Position numbers and translations under genes: made by a program. From assembly GCA_019113645.1 (NCBI GenBank), contig DXGZ01000135.1:1-51660 (forward strand): DNA of 51,660 nucleotides. The letters run 5' to 3'. This stretch comes from Candidatus Mediterraneibacter vanvlietii. Lineage in GTDB: Bacteria > Bacillota > Clostridia > Lachnospirales > Lachnospiraceae. This document shows positions 16,764 to 25,119 of this stretch, piece after piece. How positions within the stretch are numbered: the first letter of the stretch is position 1; the number at the start of each line of letters is the position of its first letter. The notes under the pieces are model-generated. The model had not been told where the DNA came from. It was given only the letters and a program-made list of their open reading frames with translations, and ran no database searches.

Positions 16764-17228
16764 TTAAATCACTTTATCTTCCAGATAACACTCCAGCAAA
16801 TAAGATGGATTTTCATAGTACATACTACTGTTATAATCATCAATCTTGTTGCTGATGAACGAATTATAAACCTTCATCAAAGCATCTATAATCCCTGTTT
16901 TTTCCTCCGCTGCCACGGATTTAATCAGTCTTTTATACACCTTTCCAATGTCCCAATAAGAAGGTATCGCATATTTGCATTCCTTTACATTGTCAAATCC
17001 ACCATTTTTAATCGAAGCTTCCTCTATAAAATCATCACTGACACGATCTATATTATCGCTGTGGTACACATCTGCTAATTCATATATTTTTTCAAGACGG
17101 TTTTTCCCCAGAGCATTGACGATATCCGCTCTTGTATTTTTTGTTTTTCTTGCAATATAATCAATCAGACTGCATGTAAAAAACAGATCATTGTCTTTAG
17201 CGTTTTCTCTGCCGTTATTCTCTGTCAT
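16764..17228 (-). CDS. DUF3990-associated partner protein, candidate antitoxin
   Basis: This 154-residue soluble, mostly helical and acidic protein is of a family I cannot name. It has YIARKTKNTRADIVNALG and LEKIYELADVYHSDN, a pattern I associate with genes downstream of DUF3990. It overlaps the upstream DUF3990 gene by 4 nt (ATGA), so translation is coupled. The context suggests a neutralising or accessory partner, but nothing in the sequence shows binding to the toxin-like protein. A terminator follows. Confidence 0.7.
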   Translation of the reverse strand: MTENNGRENAKDNDLFFTCSLIDYIARKTKNTRADIVNALGKNRLEKIYELADVYHSDNIDRVSDDFIEEASIKNGGFDNVKECKYAIPSYWDIGKVYKRLIKSVAAEEKTGIIDALMKVYNSFISNKIDDYNSSMYYENPSYLLECYLEDKVI

Positions 17229-17689
17229 TTTGACACCTCCTCAAATCCTCGGTATTCAAGGCACTTCAAAGATTCTTCGGTACAAAAATTAATTTGATGT
17301 GTTGGATATTTGAATTTTGCCAAAACCCAGAACTGTTCTCTTGTAATAGCGCCATCTATATAATCAGACACATAATTGTAAATCTGATCATCCGCCATTG
17401 CCCCGATCACAATATCGTAATCATGCAGTTCTCCGCTCCTGCAGGCAATAATGAAATCCAGCCACTCATCCGTCATTTCTTTAAACTCTTTAATGTTCAG
17501 ATTCGTGTTTAACCGTACTTCGTATATTGATACAATTTTCTTATCATACCGCTTCGCCCATCGTTCCGCCTGCTCTTTGATGATTGTGCAATAAAATCCC
17601 GGTCCGAAATCCTTTGTATTTCTGCCGATCCGGATTTGCGGATGTTCGACAGGTATATAACCGCCATGATACACTGTCATTTTTGCCAT
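17225..17689 (-). CDS. DUF3990 protein, ADP-ribosyltransferase-like toxin candidate
   Basis: This 154-residue protein has the DUF3990 start VYHGGYIPV and the motif FGPGFYCT. These resemble the first histidine-bearing strand and the second conserved strand of ADP-ribosyltransferase folds. The C-terminal QINFCTEESLKCLEY could supply the acidic catalytic residue, but this is inference. DUF3990 belongs to the ART clan and is often paired with a small adjacent protein in toxin-antitoxin-like units; here the partner overlaps its stop. An IS200-type end repeat lies about 100 nt upstream, consistent with a mobile neighbourhood. AGGAGG precedes the ATG. Confidence 0.8.
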   Translation of the reverse strand: MAKMTVYHGGYIPVEHPQIRIGRNTKDFGPGFYCTIIKEQAERWAKRYDKKIVSIYEVRLNTNLNIKEFKEMTDEWLDFIIACRSGELHDYDIVIGAMADDQIYNYVSDYIDGAITREQFWVLAKFKYPTHQINFCTEESLKCLEYRGFEEVSK

Positions 17690-17785
17690 AAAATCCTCCT
17701 TATTTAATCAAGTGGTTTTCCCTTAAAATCAAGGATAAACATCGGTATCTCAAGCCGGAAAGAGACATACCTGCTATCTCTACAA

Positions 17786-17845
17786 AAGCAAGTATAGCAC
17801 AAATCTCTACCTCCGGCTACCTTAACCCACCGTCTAAAGCCAGTG
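17786..17845 (-). repeat. Solo IS200/IS605-type end sequence
   Basis: This 60-bp block matches 1337-1396: CACTGG(C/T)TTTAGACGG, TGGGTTAAG, TAGCC and TGCTATACTTGC are shared in the same order and spacing. No transposase frame follows here, so it is a lone end. Confidence 0.65.
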
Positions 17846-17910
17846 CCAATGGAATTGAGGCAGCCCTATTTCAACTGATTGTCGTATCATTCTATTCCTT
17901 CATAAGCAAG

Positions 17911-17948
17911 TTTAACCTCGTCATTTTCCCAAAAATGACGAGGTTAAA
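17911..17948 (-). terminator. Perfect 17-bp inverted repeat after cysK
   Basis: TTTAACCTCGTCATTTT and its exact complement flank a CCCA loop, 25 nt past the cysK stop. The arms end in T runs on both strands, so it may terminate in either direction. Confidence 0.7.
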
Positions 17949-17972
17949 TTTCCATTCAATATTTCCTGTTTC

Positions 17973-18905
17973 TTACTCCGTAAACAACGGCGTAGAATAA
18001 TACCGATCCCCGGAATCCGGAAGAAGCGCCACGATCACTTTTCCTTTGTTCTCTTCCCTCTTCGCAAGTTCGATCGCTCCGTGAAGAGCAGCCCCTGAAG
18101 AGATGCCGACAAGGAATCCTTCTGTCCGCGCCAGGAGTTTTGCCGCTGCGAATGCGTCCTCATCCTTTGCGGTTACAATCTCGTCATAGATCGCGGTGTT
18201 CAGCACTTCCGGCACGAATCCTGCTCCGATTCCCTGGATCTTATGAGCTCCCGGAGTTCCTTCGGAGAGCACCGGTGATCCTGCCGGCTCCAGTGCCACG
18301 ATCCGCACCTCAGGCTTCTGCTCTTTTAAGTATTCTCCCACTCCTGTGAGAGTTCCGCCGGTTCCCACTCCTGCGATAAAGATGTCAACCTCGCCGTCCG
18401 TATCGTTCCAGATCTCCGGACCTGTGGACGCCCTGTGAGCTGCTGAATTTGCCGGATTTACAAACTGTCCCGGGATAAAGCTGTCCGGAATCTCAGCCGC
18501 CAGTTCCTCCGCCTTCGCGATGGCGCCTTTCATCCCTTTCGCGCCCTCAGTCAGCACCAGTTCCGCGCCATATGCTTTCAGGATATTCCTTCTCTCCACA
18601 CTCATGGTCTCCGGCATGGTGAGGATGATTCTGTATCCTTTTGCCGCAGCGATGGAAGCCAGTCCGATTCCTGTATTTCCCGACGTCGGCTCGATGATGA
18701 CGGAACCTTCTTTTAATATTCCCTTTGCTTCCGCATCTTCAACCATTGCCTTCGCAGCGCGGTCCTTCACGCTTCCGGTTGGGTTAAAGTATTCCAGTTT
18801 CACCAGGATCTTTGCCTGCAGATCTAACTCCCGCTCAAGGTTCGACACCTCAACAAGCGGTGTTTTCCCGATCAGTTCCAGTGCGCTTTTATAATAATTT
18901 GCCAT
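17973..18905 (-). CDS. cysK: Cysteine synthase A (O-acetylserine sulfhydrylase)
   Basis: This 310-residue cytosolic PLP enzyme makes cysteine from O-acetylserine and sulfide. The PLP lysine is Lys 47 in [10 protein letters not shown]. The substrate loop TSGNTG follows near residue 75, and the phosphate-binding GTGGTLTG loop near 177. Length and motifs match CysK rather than CBS, as there are no extra domains. It lies 42 nt after metY on the same strand, so the two probably form a sulfide-assimilation operon. Confidence 0.95.
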   Translation of the reverse strand: MANYYKSALELIGKTPLVEVSNLERELDLQAKILVKLEYFNPTGSVKDRAAKAMVEDAEAKGILKEGSVIIEPTSGNTGIGLASIAAAKGYRIILTMPETMSVERRNILKAYGAELVLTEGAKGMKGAIAKAEELAAEIPDSFIPGQFVNPANSAAHRASTGPEIWNDTDGEVDIFIAGVGTGGTLTGVGEYLKEQKPEVRIVALEPAGSPVLSEGTPGAHKIQGIGAGFVPEVLNTAIYDEIVTAKDEDAFAAAKLLARTEGFLVGISSGAALHGAIELAKREENKGKVIVALLPDSGDRYYSTPLFTE

Positions 18906-18947
18906 ATTGATTTCCTCCTTTGACCATGTTCATTCCCTATTCTACCG

Positions 18948-20255
18948 TTATTCTCGTACTGCGTCAAACGCTGTTTCCAGAGCAGCGATCAGATCTTCTG
19001 CCTTCTCGATTCCGATCGACAGCCGGATCGTGTTTTCCTTAATCCCCTGTTCCAGCAGTTCCTCCTGCGTACACTGGCTGTGCGTTGTGGTCGCCGGGTG
19101 GATGACCAGAGACTTCACATCCGCTACATTTGCCAGCAGGGAGAAGATCGACAGGCTGTCGATAAATTTCTTCGCAGTCTCCGCATTTCCCCGGATCTCA
19201 AATGTAAAGATAGATCCGCCGCCCTGGGGCAGGTACTTTTCGTACAGCTCATGAGTGGGCTCGCTTTCCAGGGACGGATGGTGCACTGCTTCCACCTGCG
19301 GATGAGATGCCAGATAATCCACGATTTTCAACGCATTCTCCACATGCCTCTCCACACGGAGGGAAAGCGTCTCCAGTCCCTGAAGCAGGAGAAATGCATG
19401 GAAAGGAGAAATAGTCGCTCCCGTATCGCGCAGAATCACTGCCCTTACGTAGGTGACGAAAGCGGAATCCGCTGCCGCCTCTGCAAATGCCACGCCGTGG
19501 TAACTCGGATTTGGCTCTGAGATCCACGGATATCTGCCCGAATCTTTCCAGTCGAATCTGCCGCTCTCTATGATCACGCCGCCCAGCGCTGTTCCGTGAC
19601 CTCCGATGAATTTCGTTGCCGAGTGGATAACGATATCCGCTCCGTATTCGATGGGACGTACCAGGTACGGCGTAGCGAAAGTGGAATCCACCACGAGGGG
19701 GATCTTATGCCTGTGAGCGATCTCTGCCAGTGTCTCCAGATCTGCGACATTGGAGTTCGGGTTTCCGAGAGTCTCGACAAAGATTGCTTTCGTATTCTCC
19801 TGAATCGCCGTCTCGAAAGCTCCTTCTTCCTCCGGATCCACAAAGGTTGCTGTGATGCCGCTTGTCAGGGGCAGAGTGTGTGCCAGCAGGTTGTAGGTTC
19901 CCCCGTAGATGGTCCTGGATGCTACGATATGCTCACCCGCCTTTGCCAGCGCCTGAAAAGTATAGGTGATGGCTGCCGCGCCGGAGGCTGTCGCCAGTGC
20001 CGCAGTGCCCCCTTCCAGAGCTGCGATCCGCTGTTCGAATACAGCTTCTGTCGGGTTGGTCAGCCGTCCGTATATGTTTCCCGCATCTCTGAGCGCGAAC
20101 AGATCCTCCGCATGTCTGCAGTCGTCAAATACAAAAGATGCCGACGCATAGATCGGAACCGCCCGTGCGCCTGTTGCCGGGTCTGGCTTTTCCTGTCCGA
20201 TGTGCAGCTGCTTTGTCTCAAAGCTCCAGTTTTTAGAATCTCTTATATCTGTCAT
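18948..20255 (-). CDS. metY: O-acetylhomoserine sulfhydrylase
   Basis: The 435-residue Cys/Met-metabolism PLP enzyme has its lysine at 215 in HSATKFIGGHG. The IYGRLTNPTE segment, and the long YHGVAFAEAAADSAF insert before the C-terminal domain, are typical of MetY (O-acetylhomoserine plus sulfide to homocysteine) rather than MetB or MetC. Homocysteine would then be methylated by the methyltransferase/MTHFR protein. GGGAGG precedes the ATG. It is the first gene of the metY-cysK unit. Confidence 0.93.
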   Translation of the reverse strand: MTDIRDSKNWSFETKQLHIGQEKPDPATGARAVPIYASASFVFDDCRHAEDLFALRDAGNIYGRLTNPTEAVFEQRIAALEGGTAALATASGAAAITYTFQALAKAGEHIVASRTIYGGTYNLLAHTLPLTSGITATFVDPEEEGAFETAIQENTKAIFVETLGNPNSNVADLETLAEIAHRHKIPLVVDSTFATPYLVRPIEYGADIVIHSATKFIGGHGTALGGVIIESGRFDWKDSGRYPWISEPNPSYHGVAFAEAAADSAFVTYVRAVILRDTGATISPFHAFLLLQGLETLSLRVERHVENALKIVDYLASHPQVEAVHHPSLESEPTHELYEKYLPQGGGSIFTFEIRGNAETAKKFIDSLSIFSLLANVADVKSLVIHPATTTHSQCTQEELLEQGIKENTIRLSIGIEKAEDLIAALETAFDAVRE

Positions 20256-20549
20256 GGCGAATTCCTCCCTGTTTGTTTTCCATTTTCAGTCATTCCGTTC
20301 CGTTTTCTGATCTGGAACAAATGCTTTTTGTTGCTGTGTCTTATCCTAACACAGCATTTTCTTCCATGCTAATATACAAAAAAAATAGCTGGTTATAGTT
20401 TCATCCTATACCTGAACCCATCTGCCGCGCCGCATGGCAAATCAATATATTTGCTGTCTTTTATCCATTGTCCATGATATACTGATAACATATATCTACG
20501 GTTTATTGTCCCGCCCGTAAATAAAAAGGACACAGGAGGAATCCATTTT
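20256..20549. promoter_or_regulatory. Divergent intergenic region between metY and the sulfatase
   Basis: No gene is seen. On the metY side there is an inverted repeat TATAG-GATGAAA-CTATA (20394-20410), a T-N11-A-like site fitting a LysR-type regulator. A hairpin GCTGTGT...ACACAGC (20334-20356) lies in the likely leader. On the sulfatase side TTGTCC-17-TATATC is a weak promoter candidate, and AGGAGG precedes its start. Confidence 0.4.
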
Positions 20550-22010
20550 ATGAAACAGCCAAATATTGTTCTGATTATGACAGACCAGCTTCGGGCCGAC
20601 TGCCTTGGATACGCAGGACACCCGGATGTAAAAACACCTTATCTGGATACGCTTGCTTCAAAGGGAGTTGTTTTTGACCGCGCCTACAGCGCATGCCCCA
20701 GCTGCATTGCCGCCCGGGCAGCTCTGCATACAGGCCGTGAGCAGAGCCGCCACGGACGTGTAGGATATGAGGACGGTCTGCCCTGGAACTATCATCACAC
20801 AATGGCGGAAGAGCTCTCTGCCGCCGGATATTACACCCAGTGCGTTGGGAAAATGCATGTACATCCGCTGCGAAATTATCTCGGATTCCACAATGTAGAT
20901 CTTCATGACGGCTATCTGCACTGCGCAAGATATGGCAGCGTTCCCTACAGCGAATCCCAGTTTGTAGCTGATGACTATTTTTACTGGCTGAAAGAGGAAC
21001 TGGGCGTCAGCACGGATGTAACCGAAACCGGTCTGGACTGCAACAGTTATCTCGCCCGTCCCTGGACGCGCGAAGAAAGATATCATCCGACCAACTGGGT
21101 AACGGATCGCAGCCTTGACTTTCTTCGCCGCCGCGATCCCCGGAAGCCATTCTTTCTGATGGCTTCTTACCTGCGTCCTCATCCGCCGTTTGACGCCCCG
21201 CAGCACTATTTCGACCTGTACAGTGCCAAAGATTTGAGGCCGCCTTTTGTAGGCACATGGGAAACTGAAGAATACCTGAAGCGTGACGGCAGAATTTTCG
21301 ACTCCAAAACCGGACCGATTGACCCGGAGCTTGCCCGCCAGGCACAAATTGGATACTACGCCTGCATCACACACCTGGACCACCAGATCGGGCGGCTGAT
21401 TATGGCGCTGATCGAACAGGAAATTTATGATGACACAGTAATACTCTTTACAGCGGACCATGGAGAGGAACTGTGTGATCACCATATGTTCCGCAAATCA
21501 CGCCCCTATGAGGGAAGCTGTCATATTCCTCTGATTATTTCAGCGGGGAGAAATGTACTTCCCGGGCTTTCCTCCGGTTCCGTCTGCCACAGCGTTGCGG
21601 AATTAAGAGATATCATGCCCACACTCCTTGACATGGCAGGAGCTCCTGTCCCTGATACTGTAGATGGCACAAGTCTTCTTCCTCTGGTGGAAGCCCCCGG
21701 CCAGCAGCTTCGTTCATGGCTCCATGGCGAACACTCCTACGGGGAATTTTCCAACCACTGGATCGTGACAGAGACAGATAAATATATCTGGCATTCTCAG
21801 GATGGCCGGGAGCAGTATTTTAATCTGTCCGAGGACCCCCATGAGCTGCAGGATCTGATTCATGACCAAAACGCTCAGCAGCGAATCGAAGAGCTTCGGC
21901 AGCTTCTGATCCAGTCACTGGACGGAAGACCGGAAGGTTTCACTGACGGCCGGAAACTGATTGCCGGACGTCCCTACCCGCCTTCCCTTCCCTCGGCCAT
22001 ACTTCCGTAA
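20550..22010 (+). CDS. Cytoplasmic sulfatase (Cys-type, formylglycine-dependent)
   Basis: This 486-residue alkaline-phosphatase-fold enzyme hydrolyses sulfate esters. The maturation motif is CIAARAALHTGR with the modified cysteine at residue 52, a C-x-A-x-R form of the usual C-x-P-x-R. Metal ligands lie in IMTDQLRAD and FTADHGEELCDH. In anaerobes the cysteine is oxidised by a radical SAM maturase (anSME); none is in the window. There is no signal peptide, so substrates must be imported, which fits the adjacent sugar importer and GH112 genes. Choline or glycan sulfates are possible substrates. The start follows AGGAGG. Confidence 0.88.
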   Translation: MKQPNIVLIMTDQLRADCLGYAGHPDVKTPYLDTLASKGVVFDRAYSACPSCIAARAALHTGREQSRHGRVGYEDGLPWNYHHTMAEELSAAGYYTQCVGKMHVHPLRNYLGFHNVDLHDGYLHCARYGSVPYSESQFVADDYFYWLKEELGVSTDVTETGLDCNSYLARPWTREERYHPTNWVTDRSLDFLRRRDPRKPFFLMASYLRPHPPFDAPQHYFDLYSAKDLRPPFVGTWETEEYLKRDGRIFDSKTGPIDPELARQAQIGYYACITHLDHQIGRLIMALIEQEIYDDTVILFTADHGEELCDHHMFRKSRPYEGSCHIPLIISAGRNVLPGLSSGSVCHSVAELRDIMPTLLDMAGAPVPDTVDGTSLLPLVEAPGQQLRSWLHGEHSYGEFSNHWIVTETDKYIWHSQDGREQYFNLSEDPHELQDLIHDQNAQQRIEELRQLLIQSLDGRPEGFTDGRKLIAGRPYPPSLPSAILP

Positions 22011-22036
22011 TGTTCTCCTGCGGCAGATTTCTTTTC

Positions 22037-22068
22037 CCCGGACAGCATGTTCCGACATGCTGTCCGGG
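22037..22068 (+). terminator. Strong hairpin after the sulfatase
   Basis: CCCGGACAGCATG and CATGCTGTCCGGG form a perfect 13-bp stem with a 6-nt loop. There is no U run, so it may be a processing or termination stem. Confidence 0.55.
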
Positions 22069-22088
22069 AGAAAATCCGTTCATGTACT

Positions 22089-22146
22089 AAAAAAACAGCA
22101 GATGTGCTGTACAGGATTTCTCCTGTACGGCACCCCCGCTGTTTTA
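22089..22146 (-). terminator. Terminator of the sugar ABC-ROK operon
   Basis: AACAGC...GCTGTT outer stem with an inner CCGTACAGGA...TCCTGTACAGC stem, followed by TTTTTTT on the minus strand, right after the ROK stop. Confidence 0.85.
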
Positions 22147-22150
22147 CTTT

Positions 22151-23059
22151 TTAACTGTTCTTTTTCTCCTGGATCATGGGCAGCATGGCTGCGCCGATGA
22201 TTCCCGGCTCCTCCAGCTGCGCTTCCCGGAACACAACCGGCTGCATTCCTTCATGAATCATAGAACGGTAGTACTGTTCCATTTTATTGAAGAATACATC
22301 CTTTCCCTTCATCACACCGCCGCCCACAACAAATACATGCGGGTCAACAATGTGTCCGATTGCGCTGAACATCACCGCAAGGTCATAAGACATGTCGTCC
22401 ACAATCTTTTCCGCGCGGGCATTCCCGTCCGCGGCGAGTTTGAACACATCCCCGGCATCCTGAATCTGATCTCCGAATACCGCTCTTCCCTTTCTCGTAA
22501 TTGCCGTTCCACTGGCTTCATTTTCCACTGCTCCGGCATTCAGGATATTGTATTTCTCTCTGTTACGGTCAATGCAGATATTTCCGATCTCTCCCGCATG
22601 TCCGTTCTGACCGCTGACTACTTTCTGGTTGATCACCAGTGCCCCGCCAATGCCGGTGGAGATCGTCACATAATATACGATCGGATATCCTTTTCCAGCA
22701 CCCTGTACAGCCTCTCCAAGCGCTGCCACCTTCACGTCATTGTCCATATATGCCGGCTTGCCGAAATGTCTGCTGATATAATCAGCGATCGGGAATCCGA
22801 TCAGCTTCGGAAGATTGGTCGATACGATAATCTTCCCTTCCGCCGTATTAATCGGTCCCGGGATTCCCATTCCGATCCCTTCACATTCTTCATATCCATC
22901 CAGACTCTCGATCAGCGATATCATGGTTTCCATCACAGGCTCCGCTCCCCGTTCCGGATTGCTTCTGGTCTTCTCCATGCAGAGAATCCTTCCTTCTTCG
23001 TCTACGACAGCTGCCCTGATATTTGTTCCTCCGAGATCCACTCCGATATATTTTTTCAT
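22151..23059 (-). CDS. ROK family sugar kinase lacking the zinc motif
   Basis: This 302-residue cytosolic ASKHA kinase has the N-terminal phosphate loop YIGVDLGGTNIRAAVVD, the catalytic Asp in YMDNDVKVAALGE and the GHAGEIG segment. ROK kinases normally follow this with a CxCGxxGCxE zinc site. Here the stretch is CIDRNREKYNILNAGAVENE, without those cysteines, so the zinc is probably lost and function may differ. The gene is last in a sugar ABC operon and probably phosphorylates the imported or released sugar, possibly GalNAc/GlcNAc or another hexose. The start at 23059 has GGAAG upstream. Confidence 0.85.
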   Translation of the reverse strand: MKKYIGVDLGGTNIRAAVVDEEGRILCMEKTRSNPERGAEPVMETMISLIESLDGYEECEGIGMGIPGPINTAEGKIIVSTNLPKLIGFPIADYISRHFGKPAYMDNDVKVAALGEAVQGAGKGYPIVYYVTISTGIGGALVINQKVVSGQNGHAGEIGNICIDRNREKYNILNAGAVENEASGTAITRKGRAVFGDQIQDAGDVFKLAADGNARAEKIVDDMSYDLAVMFSAIGHIVDPHVFVVGGGVMKGKDVFFNKMEQYYRSMIHEGMQPVVFREAQLEEPGIIGAAMLPMIQEKKNS

Positions 23060-23075
23060 TATTCTTCCCACTCCC

Positions 23076-23243
23076 TACTTGTACTTCCGGTTATAGAGGT
23101 AGAGCAGGACAAGCAGTCCGGCGAGTCCGATCAGCTCCATCATAAGACCGGTAGCGCCGATATTTTTCTGTCCGATAACAATCAGCGCCAGGCAGACAAC
23201 AAAAACAACTAATAAAATAATATTTTTCACAACATTACTCATA
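23076..23243 (-). CDS. DUF6903-like 55-residue membrane protein
   Basis: A short gene between the ROK kinase and the MalG-type permease. It encodes 55 residues with two hydrophobic helices (IILLVVFVVCLALIVIG and LMMELIGLAGLLVLLYLY) separated by QKNIGATG, and a basic end NRKYK. AGGAGG lies seven nt before the ATG at 23243. It resembles small DUF6903-type proteins that sit in Lachnospiraceae sugar ABC operons. A role with the transporter is inferred only from position. Confidence 0.7.
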
Positions 23244-23254
23244 CCACTGCCTCC

Positions 23255-24127
23255 TTATCCTTTCAGACCGCCCAGCGTCATACCTTTGGTCAGCTGTTTC
23301 TGTACACAGATATAGAGAATCAGTACCGGAATCATTACGATCACCAGACCGGCATACATGATACCGTAATTCGTTGCCGTTCTCTCCACAGCCATCAGAT
23401 TTTTAAGTCCCACAGCAAGTGTACTGTGATCGTCCATGATCGTAAAGGCAATGATATATTCATTCCAGAACGACAGGAACTGGAACAGGATTACTGTCAG
23501 AATGCTTGGTTTGGCCATCGGTATCATGATCTGAACCATGGTTTTGAAATAACCGCACCCATCTATGTAGGCCGCCTCTTCAAATCCCTTCGGAAGAGTT
23601 TTAAAATAACCGCTCAGAAGATAGATGGAAAACGACAGCGAACTGGACGCGTAGATCAGCGACAGTATAAATCTGTTATCCAGGAAGAACTCAACGCCAA
23701 GCGTTTTATTCGCGTCACTGAGCATAAGGAAAATCGGAACAACAATATAGTTGATGTTTACAAAAAGTCCCGCCATAAACGCAATATTGAGAATCTTCTT
23801 TCCTTTAAAATTAAATCTGGAAAGCGCGTATGCTGCCGGGAGCGCAATGATCAGAAGAAGAGCCAGCGCCAGCGCGGTAACAATCACGGAATTCAGGAAA
23901 AATTTCCCCATTTCCGCATCTATAAACGCGGTGATATAGTTCTGATACTGCAGCTGTTTCGGCAGTGCCCATGGATTTGTCCCTTTTCCGATAAATTCCG
24001 CATTTCTCTTAAAGCTGGCCATAAACACCCATGCCACAGGCACGAGAATGGAAATCGTCATAGCGATCAGGGCCGCATAGACAACTACTTTGAATATAAT
24101 CTTTGTAACTGGATTTTGTTTTTTCAT
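23255..24127 (-). CDS. Carbohydrate ABC transporter permease (MalG-like)
   Basis: A 290-residue inner-membrane protein with six helices and the EAA loop EEAAYIDGCGYFKTMVQI that contacts the ATPase. The end PKPLTKG-like sequence KQLTKGMTLGGLKG is typical of MalG/LacG permeases. It forms the membrane channel with the gene just upstream. No ATPase gene is in the operon; a shared MsmK-type ATPase elsewhere is likely, as is common in Firmicutes. Confidence 0.93.
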   Translation of the reverse strand: MKKQNPVTKIIFKVVVYAALIAMTISILVPVAWVFMASFKRNAEFIGKGTNPWALPKQLQYQNYITAFIDAEMGKFFLNSVIVTALALALLLIIALPAAYALSRFNFKGKKILNIAFMAGLFVNINYIVVPIFLMLSDANKTLGVEFFLDNRFILSLIYASSSLSFSIYLLSGYFKTLPKGFEEAAYIDGCGYFKTMVQIMIPMAKPSILTVILFQFLSFWNEYIIAFTIMDDHSTLAVGLKNLMAVERTATNYGIMYAGLVIVMIPVLILYICVQKQLTKGMTLGGLKG

Positions 24128-24146
24128 CCCGCCTATGCCCCCTTTC

Positions 24147-25037
24147 TCAGAATTCCAGTACTTCTCTGTCTGTGATCTTGTTTACAACTGCAGCAAGCGC
24201 AAACGAGAAGATAAACACAACCACACCGATCGCCATGCCGTATCCGTATACTCCGGCGCCGTATGCCTGTTTGTACATATAGTTGAGGAATACCTCGGAA
24301 TGCCCGTTCGGCCCGCCATCCGACATGATCTGAACGAACAGGAAACTTAAGTTAATCGTACTGATGATATAGAAAGTAAGCGTTGTACGGATATTGCTCC
24401 ATACAAGTGGCAGCGTTACCTGGAAAAACATCTGGATCTCCGTTGCGCCGTCCAGCGATGCCGCCTCATAGAGATCCTGCGGAATCGCCGCCATACTTGC
24501 CATATACATAACCATATAATATCCGATAGCCTGCCATACAAGCGCAAAAATCACTGAATACAGAACAATCTTCTGATCTCCCATCCACTGGTGCGTCAGG
24601 CTGTCCAGACCGATCGCACTCAGAAACGTATTCAAAAGACCTGTACTCGGATTATAGATTGCACCGAAAATACCCGCTATAACCACGATACTCAATATGT
24701 TCGGGATATAGAAAATAATCCGGAAGAAATTCTTTCCTTTAAATTTTCCCCGGGACAGGATTGCCGCGAAAAGGATTGCGAAGAATATTGTACAAAGGGT
24801 AACCAGCACAATGATTGCAATCGAATTCTGCATTGCCTGCAGGAAATTCTTATCCTCGATCAGTGATTTGAAATTGTTAAATCCGACAAATTCTTTCCTG
24901 TTTGTAATGCCGCCCATGCGGTACAGAGACATCCTGAAAACATTGATGGTCGGAATAAAGATAAACAATGTAACCAGAATAGCTGCGGGTGCAATACAGA
25001 AAAACACAAACCTTCCCTGAGACCGTTTTCGATTCAT
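24147..25037 (-). CDS. Carbohydrate ABC transporter permease (MalF-like)
   Basis: A 296-residue membrane protein with six helices and the EAA motif YEAASLDGATEIQMFFQVTLP. It begins with a basic N-terminus and the FIFIPTINVFRMSLY segment of the family. It pairs with the MalG-like permease 19 nt downstream and the lipoprotein encoded upstream. Substrate specificity is not readable from the permease itself. Confidence 0.93.
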   Translation of the reverse strand: MNRKRSQGRFVFFCIAPAAILVTLFIFIPTINVFRMSLYRMGGITNRKEFVGFNNFKSLIEDKNFLQAMQNSIAIIVLVTLCTIFFAILFAAILSRGKFKGKNFFRIIFYIPNILSIVVIAGIFGAIYNPSTGLLNTFLSAIGLDSLTHQWMGDQKIVLYSVIFALVWQAIGYYMVMYMASMAAIPQDLYEAASLDGATEIQMFFQVTLPLVWSNIRTTLTFYIISTINLSFLFVQIMSDGGPNGHSEVFLNYMYKQAYGAGVYGYGMAIGVVVFIFSFALAAVVNKITDREVLEF

Positions 25038-25119
25038 ATAATGTCTCCTTTCCTTTTAAAAACGGTGAGCCGCAACAACTCACCGTTTCCCCAGCATGTT
25101 TACTATGCTTCTATTTCTG

